From Erigeron canadensis (lineage: Eukaryota; Streptophyta; Magnoliopsida; Asterales; Asteraceae), in the NCBI RefSeq assembly GCF_010389155.1, contig NC_057762.1, forward strand, positions 4,265,513-4,329,512: DNA of 64,000 nt, written 5' to 3'. Both the position numbers and the translations under genes were made by a program. Under the pieces are notes generated by a model. That model was not told the DNA's origin. It searched no databases and worked only from the letters and a program-made list of their open reading frames with translations. Positions 34,365 through 45,339 of the stretch are shown here, piece after piece (the first letter of the stretch is position 1; each line of letters begins with the position of its first letter).

Positions 34365-36983
34365 TCTATATATATATTAAAACAGTAATTAACCGAGCCT
34401 TCTGAATCACTCTTCAAATTCAAATTTATGCTAAAAATTTGTCATGTAGGATTTATCCTATGTGGCATGTCCATATTTTTTTAACAATATTTTATTTTTT
34501 TTAATTATATTTATAGATATTAAAAAAAAAATCCAACTAATTATTTATATTAATATTATAATTATATATATATATTATATATTAAAGATTGAAAGTATCC
34601 TCATTTTATTGTTCATAGGATCTACGTTATTTAGTAACAAAATTTCAAACTCCTTCATTCTCATATATTATTGTCAATATATTTTATTAAGTATAGTAGG
34701 ATTTTAAATCTTTTTAATGAAAAAATTGATATTACTTATCTAATCACACGAATGTCTATCCTATATATACAAAATTTTTGAGTTTATGTCTCCCTTCTTA
34801 ACTCTTTACTAGCTCAACGCATTAGATTTAAGTTCTTAATTTGGTTAAGTATTTATATTTATTTATTTGAATTTATTTGAATATATGTCTTGATATATTT
34901 TAGCTTTTATTATTTTCATGAATTGAAAAAAATCTTACTATATTGATATAAATTGATTTATGATACAAATTCGTTTTATTATTGATGTGCATATTGCCCT
35001 ATTCTATGTTTTTTAATAAGTCCTCTGCCCCATATGGGTATATTTGTTTTCCATTAGACGTGTGAAAATAGTTAATGGTACTTTTGTTATAATACTAATT
35101 AGTTTGTTTGCTTTCATGACTCTTCAATTTCCGCAAATACGAGAAGCCGGAGATCTCTAGAGGTGACTTGGTTTAATGTGTTTGAGATTGTCTTTATATA
35201 TTAACCCCAACTTCCCCTGTTTCGCTCTTATAATAATAATTAAATATATTCCGTTCTTATTGTGATATCCCAGATGTATCGTGGGCCTTGGTTAATTAGT
35301 TGTCACAAAGTTTTAGTATGGACTAAAATATGTGCTTGACAAGTAATCCTAGATTTGTTCACATCTGTTCTTATTTTAATTTGGTTCTCATTTGAGTATT
35401 ACTCTAAATATTGTTTAAAAGGGCAATATTGGAAAAAAAAAATAAAAAAAGAAAAGCTACACGTAAAAGAAAGAAAAGAATTTGTGTAACCGTCATTCAC
35501 ATGTCACATAACTCCATCTTATTTTCATTTTCATACTATAATTTTGCAGGTAATTAATTAGCAATTTGTGTAACCGTCATTCGTGTTTTAATGTTTTAAT
35601 AAAAAATATTATTTTTAAATTCTAATAAATCTTGTTTTATGGATATATATGTGATGGTTGAATTGTAAATCCTTTGTACTTTATGCATATTCAAAATTTG
35701 GTGCATTCATATTTTATATATATAGAATTTGGTGCATCCATGTTTTACTGTAGGAAATATTGTATATGTAAAATTCTTAGTCTTAAGATTTTTATCAATA
35801 TATATAATAATTTGGTGCATCCAATATTGCCCTTTTAGACAATATTGCCCTTTTACAAATTCTTTTCTTTCTTTTACGTGTAGCTTTTCTTTTTTTATTT
35901 TTTTTTTCCAATATTGCCCTTTTAAACAATATTTAGAGTAATACTCAAATGAGAACCAAATTAAAATAAGAACAGATGAGAACAAATCTAGGATTACTTG
36001 TCAAGCACATATTATAGCCCATACTAAAACTTTGTGACAACTAATTAACCAAAGCCCACGATACATCTGGGATATCACAATAAGAACGGAATATATTTAA
36101 TTATTATTATAAGAGCGAAACAGGGGAAGTTGGAGTTAATATATAAAGACAATCTCAAACACATCAAACCAAGTCACCTCTAGAGATCTCCGGCTTCTCG
36201 TATTTGTGGAAATTGAAGAGTCATGAAAGCAAACAAACTAATTAGTATTATAACAAAAGTACCATTAACTATTTTCACACGTCTAATGGAAAACAAATAT
36301 ACCCATATGGGGCAGAGAATTTATTAGAAAACATAGAATAAGACAATATGCACATCAATAATAAAACAAATTTGTATCATAAACCAATATATATCAATAT
36401 AGTAAGATTTTTTTCAATTCATGAAAATAATAAAAGCTAAAATCTATCAAGACATATATTCAAATAAATTCAAATAAATAAATATAAATACTTAACCAAA
36501 TTAAGAACTTAAATCTAATGCGTTGAGCTAGTAAAGAGTTAAGAGAGGGGACATAAGCTCAAAAATTTTGTATATATAGGATGGACATTCGTGTGATTGG
36601 ATAAGTAATATCAATTTTTTCATTAAAAAGATTTAAAATCCTACTATACTTAATAAAATATATCGACAATAATATATGAGAATGAAGGAGTTTGAAATTT
36701 TGTTGCCAAATAACGTAGATTCTATGAACAATAAAATGGGGATACTTTCAATCTTTAATATATATATATATATAATTATAATATTAATATAAGTAATTAG
36801 TTGGATCTTTTTTCTTTTTAATATCTATAATTATAATTAAAAAAATAAAATATTGTTAAAAAAATATGGAGATGCCACATAGGATAAATCCTACATGGCA
36901 AATTTTTAGCATAACTTTGAATTTGAAGAGTGATTCAGAAGGCTCGGTTAACTACTGTTTTAATATATATATATATATATATA
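34365..36983. mobile_element. 2.6-kb palindromic element with ~1.1-kb inverted arms
   Basis: The left arm (about 34365-35485) and right arm (about 35855-36983) are near-exact inverse copies. For example, acgtaaaagaaagaaaagaa (35461-35480) is inverted at 35860-35879, and aaccgagccttctgaatcac (34391) appears inverted near 36932-36951. The loop is ~369 bp and AT-rich with the direct repeat tttgtgtaaccgtcattc (twice) and tttggtgcat (three times). The left end, TCTATATATATATTAAAACA preceded by A, looks like a Helitron 5' end, and the right arm ends in the inverse of the same sequence. No coding capacity. A fold-back transposon or two head-to-head Helitron copies are both possible. Confidence 0.75.
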
Positions 36984-37629
36984 TAGGCAAAAGTTATTTT
37001 AGGGACTCCTTAGGGACTTTTAGAACTCCTTCTACCTCCTTCTACGGCCACCACCAACATCATCTCCGACCACGGCGCCGGCGCCGACAGCAAGGGCTAC
37101 GCTCGTACCATATCAAACCGCCACCATCTCTTGGATCTCCGCCCATCAAATCCATACGATTCCCATATGCGCCCCTTAACGGTCTGCTTAGAACGGATGA
37201 GGGCCTCTGGCCCGTACCGTATCTAGCCGAAAACGAACCTGATTCTCGCCGGAAAAGTCGCCGGAGATGATCAGTGGTGATTAGATCGGATGAAAATGGA
37301 CGGTCTAGAGATCAAATGAGAAGGTACCTTAAGGAGAGAAGGTTCGTTTTTTACTTTTTTTAGCTTCTTTTTTGAACTTTTTTTTTTCCGTTTTTCACTT
37401 TTTTCATTTTCTCTTTAATTAACCAATTTCATATAAAAATTTTAAAATTTTATTAAAAATATTTTATTTTTCAAAGGGCGTAGCCCGTAAGATATAGGTG
37501 AAGCCCAATTTCTAATTAACCAATTTATTTTTGAAAATACCTCTTCGTAAAATATTTTTTCATTCTCTCTTTAATTAACCAATTTCTAAGGCTTTATATA
37601 TATATATATATATGTATATATATAAATAG
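36984..37629. mobile_element. GC-rich repeat fragment plus T-rich spacer
   Basis: 36985-37345 contains a GC-rich block (ccacggcgccggcgccgac near 37070) unlike its surroundings and ends aaggtaccttaaggagagaa, almost the terminal motif of the next element (aaggtgtcttaaggagagaa, 37647). This suggests a related DNA transposon. 37346-37600 is T-rich with ctttaattaaccaatttc repeated. The frame at 36866-37270 arises by chance. Confidence 0.4.
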
Positions 37630-38762
37630 GGTGATGATCCTGGAAGAAGGTGTCTTAAGGAGAGAAGGGATAGAAGGTCCTATTAGCTAATCAGAACGCA
37701 ACATGTGGCAAAATTAAAAAAAAAGCGCGGTGGCAATTTTGTAAATAAATGAAAGTTTTGTGAAGCTTGGTCAGCTTGGGATCTCAGTGGGTCAGGTCAG
37801 CTTGGGATGGGTCAGCTTGAGTTGGATCAGCTTGGTTTGGGTCAGTTTGGTCAGTCAGCTTGGGTTTGGGTCAGTTTATCTGGGTCAGCTTGGGGTCTTG
37901 TCAGGTTTAGGCCAGCTTGGGTCAGCTTGGGGTTGGGTCAGTTTGGGGTCTGGGTCATCTTTGGTCATGGTTGGGTCAGCTTGGGGCCTGGTTCAGGTCA
38001 GTTTGACACAATTTACACATAATCTACACATCTACACAAATGTAGATTATGGGTTCTGGGTTCGGTCAGGTTTTGGTCAGCTTGGGGTTAGGTCAGGTTA
38101 AGTCAGCTTGGGGTTGGGTTAGCTTGACACAAATACACATAATCTACACAAATGTAGATTAATATACATAAATGTAGATTATGGGTTTTGGGTCAGCTTG
38201 GGGTCTGGTCAGGTTGGGTCAGCTTGGGGTTGGGTCAGCTTGACATAATTTACACATAATCTACACAAATGTAGCTTATGGGTTTTGGGTCAGCTTGGGT
38301 TCTGGGTTGGGTCAGCTTGGTTCAGGTTTGGGTCAGCTTGGGGTCTGGTCAGCTTGGGGTTGGGTTAGCTTGACACAATTTACACACAATCTACACAAAT
38401 GTAGATTACGGGTTTGGGTCAGCTTGGGGTTCGGTTGGGTCAGCTTGGGATGAGTCAGGTTGGGTTTGGGTCAGCTTGGGCTAGAACCCAGGCTGACCAG
38501 ATCCCAAGCTGACCCAAAACCAAGCTGACTTAGAACCTAGGCTGATCAAGCTGACCCAACCAAGCTGACAGACCAAGCTGATCATAACCCAAGCTGACCC
38601 AAAACCAAGCTGACCCAAAACCAGGCTGATAAAAGTTTGATTTATTAACAAAAATGCCACCCTTTTTTTTTAAATCCACATGTCGCGTTGTGACTGGTTC
38701 ATAAGACCTTCTCTCTTTCTCTTCTTAAGACACCTTCTTATTTGATCTCTCTCCTATTATAG
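37630..38762. mobile_element. Fold-back DNA element with internal minisatellite
   Basis: The two ends are inverted repeats of ~130-150 bp: gaaggtgtcttaaggagaga at 37645 pairs with the inverse of tcttcttaagacaccttctt (about 38722-38741), and the similarity continues through acatgtgg and ggtggca to near aaagttt. Between them is a minisatellite, which makes the whole unit largely palindromic. No transposase is encoded, so it would be non-autonomous. Confidence 0.7.
37760..38635. repeat. GGGTCAGCTTGG minisatellite with orientation switch
   Basis: From 37760 to ~38480 the unit gggtcagcttgg(ggtt) is repeated dozens of times. At about 38482 the same unit continues in inverse orientation (ccaagctgaccc) to 38632. 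Within the forward part a second motif, ataatctacacaaatgtaga followed by ttat, itself a perfect small palindrome, recurs at roughly 110-120-bp spacing (about 38021, 38130, 38250, 38388). Frames 37760-38101 and 37807-38022 only translate this repeat. Confidence 0.9.
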
Positions 38763-39160
38763 GTTTTCATAAAAAGTTATATGTTTTTGATAAATAAATA
38801 CTTTCCAAATTTAAAAATATATGTTAAGTTTTTACCTGTTTTAGTTTTTGTATGGGATTTGATTTTGTTATTTTCATAATATACATGCTTTAATTTTGAT
38901 ATGAGATTTGATTTTGTTATTTTTTCTTATAATTATGTGTATATAGAGTTTTTATTTAGTTTAATGTACTTGTAGGGAATCCTACGTATATCCAAAGTTA
39001 AACAATTATATTTTTAATTTTGTATATTAGTCTTTATTTTAATATTTAAATTCTTTTTTGACATATATAAATAAGATAAATATTGTAAAAAATTATGAAG
39101 ATGACACAAATGATGTAATCCTAGGTGGCAATATTTTAAAATAGGTTTAATTTTAAAGAG
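38763..39160. other. AT-rich DNA upstream of the RabGGTase exons
   Basis: No exon could be recognised. Near 39090-39140, aagatgacacaaatgatgta and taatcctaggtggcaatatt resemble, loosely, the outer part of the 34-37 kb palindrome arms, so this may be an old related element. Confidence 0.4.
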
Positions 39161-42100
39161 AACTTTAAAATTACAACAAAAAAAGCCTTAGAAATCAATG
39201 CTAAGCTTATCGAAGCAAATCCCGAGTTTATGACTGCTTGGAATTTTCGTAAACTGGCATTCCAACATAATGAAGCTCAATCAGATACGGCTGACTGCAT
39301 TCAGTCGATTATCGATCAAGAATTACAAGTTGTAAGTTCTTTTTTGTTTTCTTCTTGTTGCTGATGAATATATATACGCACACACATATATACATTTGAT
39401 TTAATAAGTTACCGGCTTTGACATGTAAACTTAGATTGTAGTAAGACTTGTCGGGAAAGATGGATCAAACGCTCACCACGTATGAATAGTTCATTACACA
39501 CTATCGGTTGCAACACACTAAGTAAATGAGCGGAAAAATAGGCAACACACGGGGGTCATGTAGTTCACTTGATGAATGAGATCAACCTAGTTTATATACA
39601 CACTAGCGAGACTATCTTATTGATATTGATATGGGGTTTATAATTTCAAAGGACACGTGCTTCGTGGTGGTAAGTAGACCATCCGATCTAGATTAGTCTC
39701 TATACTTTAACAGTAATTGTTTCGATCACCCTAGAAATTGATACAGGATACACCTACGTAAGTATAAGATGTAAGGTGTTTAAGGCAGCTTTTACTTCAA
39801 TTTTACTTGCAGAAGATTGTTTAAGGGTATGATAGTTTTTAATAGATGTTTGAAATACTACGAAATTGGTTTGATTGTATGTATAGGTGGAAAGTGCACT
39901 GACGAAGAATTTCAAGTCTTATGGAGCTTGGAATCACCGAAAATGGGTGCTTAGCAAAGGGGATACTTCAACAGAGCGGGCATTGGGGTTTGTAAATCAG
40001 TTTCTGAAGCAAGATGCCCGCAATTTTCACGCTTGGAATTACCGGAGGTGTGTGTGTGTGTATGGTAATATGTTTTATGGGGAGTTATTAAATCTGAATG
40101 GACCTCATTTGTTATTCAATCTTCACTCTTCAGGTTCATAGCTGTTTTGAAGAGTATATCGGATGAGAAGGAGCTACAATTTACTACTGATGATATGATA
40201 GAAAAAGACTGCAGTAATTACTCTGCTTGGCATAATCGTAGGTAGGCATGCATATTGTAAGTTCTTGTTTTTAGGTAGCCACATTATTCATTATTCTGAT
40301 TTGCTTGGAGGGGGGGAGAGAGAGAAAGGGGGGGGGGGGGGGGGGGGGGATATTTTTGTGCTTTTAAGCATAGTTTAGGCTACAAATGCCTTATAAATTG
40401 GATTTCTGCATTAGAAGTCAACTTTTCTGCACAAAACAGGGAAAGAGAATGAACTAGAACAAAGCAGATTTTGTGCAGTCAAATGCTTGTAATATATGTT
40501 ATATATTTTCTGGGATGAAATAGTTAGACTTGCTTGACTAGTAAAACAGCTATATCCAAGTGCAACCGTTATTGATTGATGCCTGAGCAATGCATGTTTT
40601 TTAACCCTTGTTTTGGTTAATTATCCGTTCAAGGATTTCCCCGTATTTGAATCCATCCCAAGTGACTAATTAGTGCCTATATCTCTATTGGAAAAACTAC
40701 TATGGTGGCTAAGCTATTGAGAAGACCACAAAAGAAATTATCGTTCTACCAGCAATGGCATCAATGATGAATTTCATCTAAGACAGTTAGTTTATCATGC
40801 AGTTCCCTATGGGTCTTTCCTTGAGAAACATTGTCGTTGGTCATATATGTATGAAACCTGACTAGACATCTAATTGGTAACTGGTTTTTGCTCTACAAAT
40901 TTATTCATTACTCAAGCTACTGATCTCCTAACTTTAACGAAGAAAAAAGTAGTATTCTTAATGAATTTAAAATATTCACAACGGTCTAATGGTGTAGGAA
41001 AGCTTAACCGCACTTTTCTGTGTATCCTTTCCTTCATGATATATGAACCCCAAGTTGCAGTGCTTGCATATCTAAGCGCTGATGTTTGAGATAACAATTT
41101 CAGCAAATTGACCTTTACTGAAAATGGGAGATACTGGCTATGTTTTACCTCTGACAGGTCAAAGGGGTAAAACCTAAAAGCAATTTATCTAGATAAGAAA
41201 CAGATCGAAAGTCAATCAATGTGTAAAACGTGTAGAATGCAGTAGACCTTTTATTCAAAGAATTGGATAATTTTTGAAATAAAATGTTTTTGTAATTAAA
41301 TCTGACACACTAATCATTCAGTGGTCGCCGTGGGATTAATCGGCTATAAAGCGGGTAAGATACCTAGGTGGCTAGGTGAACCAAATTAAAAAGGTGGCAC
41401 ACTTATCATTCATATAAAAGTTGAACAATAAGTGTTCTGTTTCAACTCATCCGCTCCTTTATGACCTGAATAAAATTCTAACCGTCTTAACCCAACCTGC
41501 CTATATTGAATCTTCTACCTAACACGGTAACCTTTCTTATTATGCATAGAAGTTGTATGCTTCCTCTACATGAAACTGTCTCTTTTGAACTTAAGGAGTA
41601 ATTCTACCCTGTTGCTTGAAGGTTCAGTCCATAAAGAATGTTGGGTTGGGTTCTCAAAAACCATGTCATATTGAGCATATGAAATGTCTTTAACAGTGTG
41701 AACTCATCTCTGTATTGTTTAGGTGCACTTTCTTTTTATCAAAACTATAATCATATTTTCCATTATTTATATATTTTATAGGAATATGTATTTACTATTT
41801 ATATTATGTGATATTTTCATACTCAATGACTTTTTCAGTGTTCTCGTAACTCATTTACTGGATAAAAAGGTCAAAGGATATTTTCCTAAGGAGAAGTTAT
41901 TTAAGGATGAGTACGAGTTTATACATAATCCGGTATCTACCGATGCAGGTGATCAGAGTGGGTGGTTCTATCATCTTTGGCTTCTTGATCAAACTGTTAA
42001 AGCTGGCATGCCTCTTTTAGCTTCTTCATGGCCTCCTCATGGCTCTAAGATAAATGCACCAATAAATCTAGAGGCACATGCTTTGTCTTCTTCTGTCATT

Positions 42101-44373
42101 CTTTATTTTAATGAACCAGTTGAAGGTTTAAGTTCACATACTGTTAGTGTTGAAATTGATGATGAAATATGTAAGAATATTACTTGGAGTCCACTTTTAT
42201 CATATAAATTTGGATGTGGTAAAAAAAAAAAAAAATTGGATGTGGTCAGCTTGGGTGGCACATATGAGCATTCCTTATGAAAGACCTAACTCCTCAAAGA
42301 CATTTCAAGTGAAAGTTAACTCAGAACATTTTCAAGGGATAACTTCCTTGAGTGGTATTCCATGTAGCCAACCCTGGTCTTTTGACATGGGTGAATTGGT
42401 ATGCCTAACCCTTTTGATTACTAATCTGTAATGGTGACAAAATGTGCTGGGTGGCAGGTTGTGTATTGGTTAGCTGGTAAGTTAGTGCAGGCAGAAAGGG
42501 CATCAACCCGAAAGTTTGAAACACATTTTGTCCATTTATCAAATGTTTTTATAGATTAGTTTTAAGTTTAAATGGTTAGAAAGTTTGCTGTCTTAACACA
42601 ATAGTATTTTTTATATAAATCTAATCTACTTTATTTACTTAAGTGATTTACCAGGTTGTATGCATTCGTATACAGTTAGGGCGACTACTGATCTGCTTGA
42701 AGCACTTGATCAGTTTCTTTTCTAGCTGTTCGTTATTGGTTCATTACTATATAACCCATATTTTTAAGATATATATAGTATAACCCAGACAGATCACTAA
42801 TCTGCAATGTTTATGGTTCATCTCCACTCGAAAATCTTATTATTTTTGCTTTCTTTCTATATTAGTGATGGTATTAAAATTGGGAAGCTTACACTTGCAA
42901 GATTATTGATGGCATATGATGATATGGTGTCAACCGATACTCCAAATATGTCTAATGTAGAGGAAGTTTTGCAACTATATTCTGAATTGATGAAGTTGGA
43001 CCTGTCACATCATCAATATTACAAGCATAAGCACAGCTTGGTTTTCTTAAAACAGGTAGCATTCTAAGTTCTAAACCATTTATCTTTGAATATGTTGATT
43101 CGAACTATGTTTCATCTCTAATGAATAATGGGTCAACCTAAAAAATTACACTGAAAAGGATACGGCCAAATGGGTGAAATGGGGTTATAGGCATTATATG
43201 TCTGTTATTTGAATATATGAAACCTCCAAAGTTGCTTTAATTACTTCCATAATCATATTTAGGATAATGGTTGTTTTAGAACTTAAGAAATGGATAAAGA
43301 GTGTGCAGGTTTGATCAACCTGGCCTGAGCTCTTTTGTCAGGGATTTATAATCCATTGTTTTGACCCTTTTGCTGGCACGATCATTTTCCCACCTCCGAT
43401 TCAACTAGTTGCAAGTTTAAGTAAAACAGTTTTACACTTTTGGAATCTGATAGCTCATAGCTGTGATGTTACAGGTGACTTCAAGCAAGGATTCTTTGCT
43501 AAAATACTGCTGGCAGTATAAAGAGTCAACTTCTACCAATATTACTGGTTCCGTGTGCTTAAGATTAAATTCTTTATCATTGTCAAAAATTGGATCCTTT
43601 GAGCGGTTATTATGGGTGCAAAGTCTTGATCTTAGCCACAACGAACTTCATTCTATTGAAGGTAAAACATCTATATATGTTAATTCTCACATGTATACTT
43701 GACATATCTCTACTTTCATCTAACACCTTTTATATTTAAAATTAGACAAAAAATGTTTTGGCTCACCTTGAAAATAACCCTTTAGACCTGAATCTATTTT
43801 GACATGTAATTTAACCTTGGTGAACTGCTCAGTGTGTATCTTTAATGCATAAAACCTTTCTGAAATCTTTTTATCTAAAAGGTACGGGTTGTTTCTGAAA
43901 TAAAGTGACCCAGACAGGGAAAACCTCATCTGTTTACCCGGTTACATATTTAAGCGTGCTGATTAATCTCTGGTTTCTTCACAGGATTGGAGACTTTGCA
44001 GCTTCTCTCATGCTTAAACCTTGGTCACAATAAACTCTGCAGTTTTACAGCATTAAACCCTTTGAGATTATTGAAGTCACTTAAAGTGTTGAATATATCC
44101 CACAATGAGATTGGTGCACACACTGTAGACACAAAATGGTATCTGTGTTCATCTCCCTTGTCACATACACTCGATTATGATAAAAAATTTGAAGAACTTG
44201 CTAATGGTTATGTCAAAGTGGACAACTTTTGGGAAGCTTATTCAATTATTGGAGGTCTAAATTTGATACAGCTAAATATAGCAGGGAATGCTGCTGCTGA
44301 TGAAAGGTTTGTGTCGTTTCTGGTTAAATTGCTGCCTGGACTTAAATGGCTTGATGATAAAGAATTGAAGTAG
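39161..44373 (+). CDS. Rab geranylgeranyl transferase alpha subunit, 5' end not seen, one frameshift
   Basis: Exons read: 39161-39331, 39887-40047, 40134-40241, 41839-42398, 42866-43055, 43475-43661, 43985-44373. They give prenyltransferase alpha repeats (TAWNFRK, YGAWNHRKWVL, FHAWNYRR, YSAWHNR, SGWFYHLWLLDQ) and a C-terminal leucine-rich repeat part (WVQSLDLSHNELHSIEG, LKVLNISHNEIGAH, LLPGLKWLDDKEL). This layout matches plant RGTA, which with the beta subunit and REP adds geranylgeranyl groups to Rab GTPases. Two problems: about 40 N-terminal residues, including the start, are missing upstream, and the A15 run at 42221-42235 shifts the frame. One A fewer would join the two frames (YKFGCG...WSAWVAHMS). 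The 42398/42866 junction does not match in phase, so a small exon or other donor was missed. The gene may be live with an assembly error, or decaying. Confidence 0.88.
40328..40349. repeat. G22 homopolymer
   Basis: Twenty-two consecutive G in a RabGGTase intron, preceded by a GGGGGGGAGAGAGAGAAA stretch. It can form G-quadruplexes and is prone to length error. Confidence 0.95.
42210..42246 (+). repeat. A15 run between 11-bp direct repeats, in coding sequence
   Basis: TTGGATGTGGT occurs at 42210-42220 and again at 42236-42246 with fifteen A between. It lies inside RabGGTase exon 4 of those read here and is where the reading frame breaks. Confidence 0.9.
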
Positions 44374-44391
44374 TAGTACTAATTTATTTAC

Positions 44392-44890
44392 TGTTGGGGA
44401 TATACAGTAAACAACGAAAATAAACCGGATTATACAATCACTGAAGGCGCGATACGCTTTCAGATTGAATCAATTTGGTGGTTCACCCCAAATTATTCAA
44501 CCGGATACAATCAGTGATTCGAGAATTTTCTGTATGATTTGTGTTTGAGTTTTGTGAGAAAACGGGAGAGAAAATCTTTCTGATTTTCGTAACAACAGAA
44601 TGTAAAAATTTAACTGCCTTTATGGCAGTTAAATTCAAGTTTCCAAGATTGACAAAATTAGTCCCTCAAGTTCTGAAAATTAATTTCTGAGACGTTTTTG
44701 CCAAAGCAATTATAACGGAAATTAGCTCGACCCCAGCCAGGGGCGCTGCCCCCGGACCCCCGTGCCTTAGGGGTTTCGCCCCTAAGATCATAATAAATTC
44801 ATATAAGCGTGCACTCCGCACCACCAAACTTATATGATGTATTATTATGACTAAATAACCAATTAACCCAATTACACTAAAAAACCAACA
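44392..44890. mobile_element. Solo LTR, 499 bp, with TSD TTTAC
   Basis: The segment starts TGTTGGGGATATACAG and ends ACCAACA, so TGTTGG and CCAACA form inverted ends. TTTAC flanks it on both sides (44387-44391 and 44891-44895). A GC-rich hairpin-like stretch (ggggcgctgcccccggac, then ggggtttcgcccct) at 44741-44785 is common in LTRs of plant Copia elements. It begins 19 bp after the RabGGTase stop codon, so it lies in that gene's 3' UTR and may supply or alter its polyadenylation. Confidence 0.88.
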
Positions 44891-44895
44891 TTTAC

Positions 44896-45339
44896 ATCGT
44901 CCAACTTTCATGTACTCTATACATAGTCATGTACATTTTTTTTTAGATACCATTTTTTATTTTTTCTGGAATTAATTTATTTTTACCTTCCAGCCGACAA
45001 AGATTTAAAACCAGGGGTTCAAGGACTTGTTAAAGTCAAAAGAACTTCTCTTAAATACCCAAATACTCTGTTGCATTGTTACTGGACCATAATAATTCTC
45101 ATTACAAACAAATCTAACAGTCCATGACCACCAATGAACACATGTAGGCAAGACTCATACAGTCATACTGCAAATTTGCTCTCAGATATGTGTATACTCT
45201 TTGTGCTGGATCGACATCTGGAAATAAATTTACATCTGCAATACATCTTCATTCTTCAGAGTTTCTTTTGTTGTGTTAATAAATTAGAACCAATATGCAC
45301 CAGAGTGTGTGTATATATAAAAACGCTTCATATGAAGCT
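44896..45339. other. Intergenic between the RabGGTase and ERF genes
   Basis: Holds the 3' UTR of the ERF gene (minus strand) and what remains of the RabGGTase 3' flank. No other feature. Confidence 0.6.

Noticed and set aside
36866..37270. 134-codon frame with an Arg-rich end
   Set aside because: Runs from the palindrome arm across a TA microsatellite into a GC-rich transposon block; no domain and no splice context.
37760..38101. Open frame of 113 codons rich in Gly, Leu, Ser and Val
   Set aside because: It is a translation of the GGGTCAGCTTGG minisatellite; the overlapping frame at 37807-38022 shows the same repeat in another phase.
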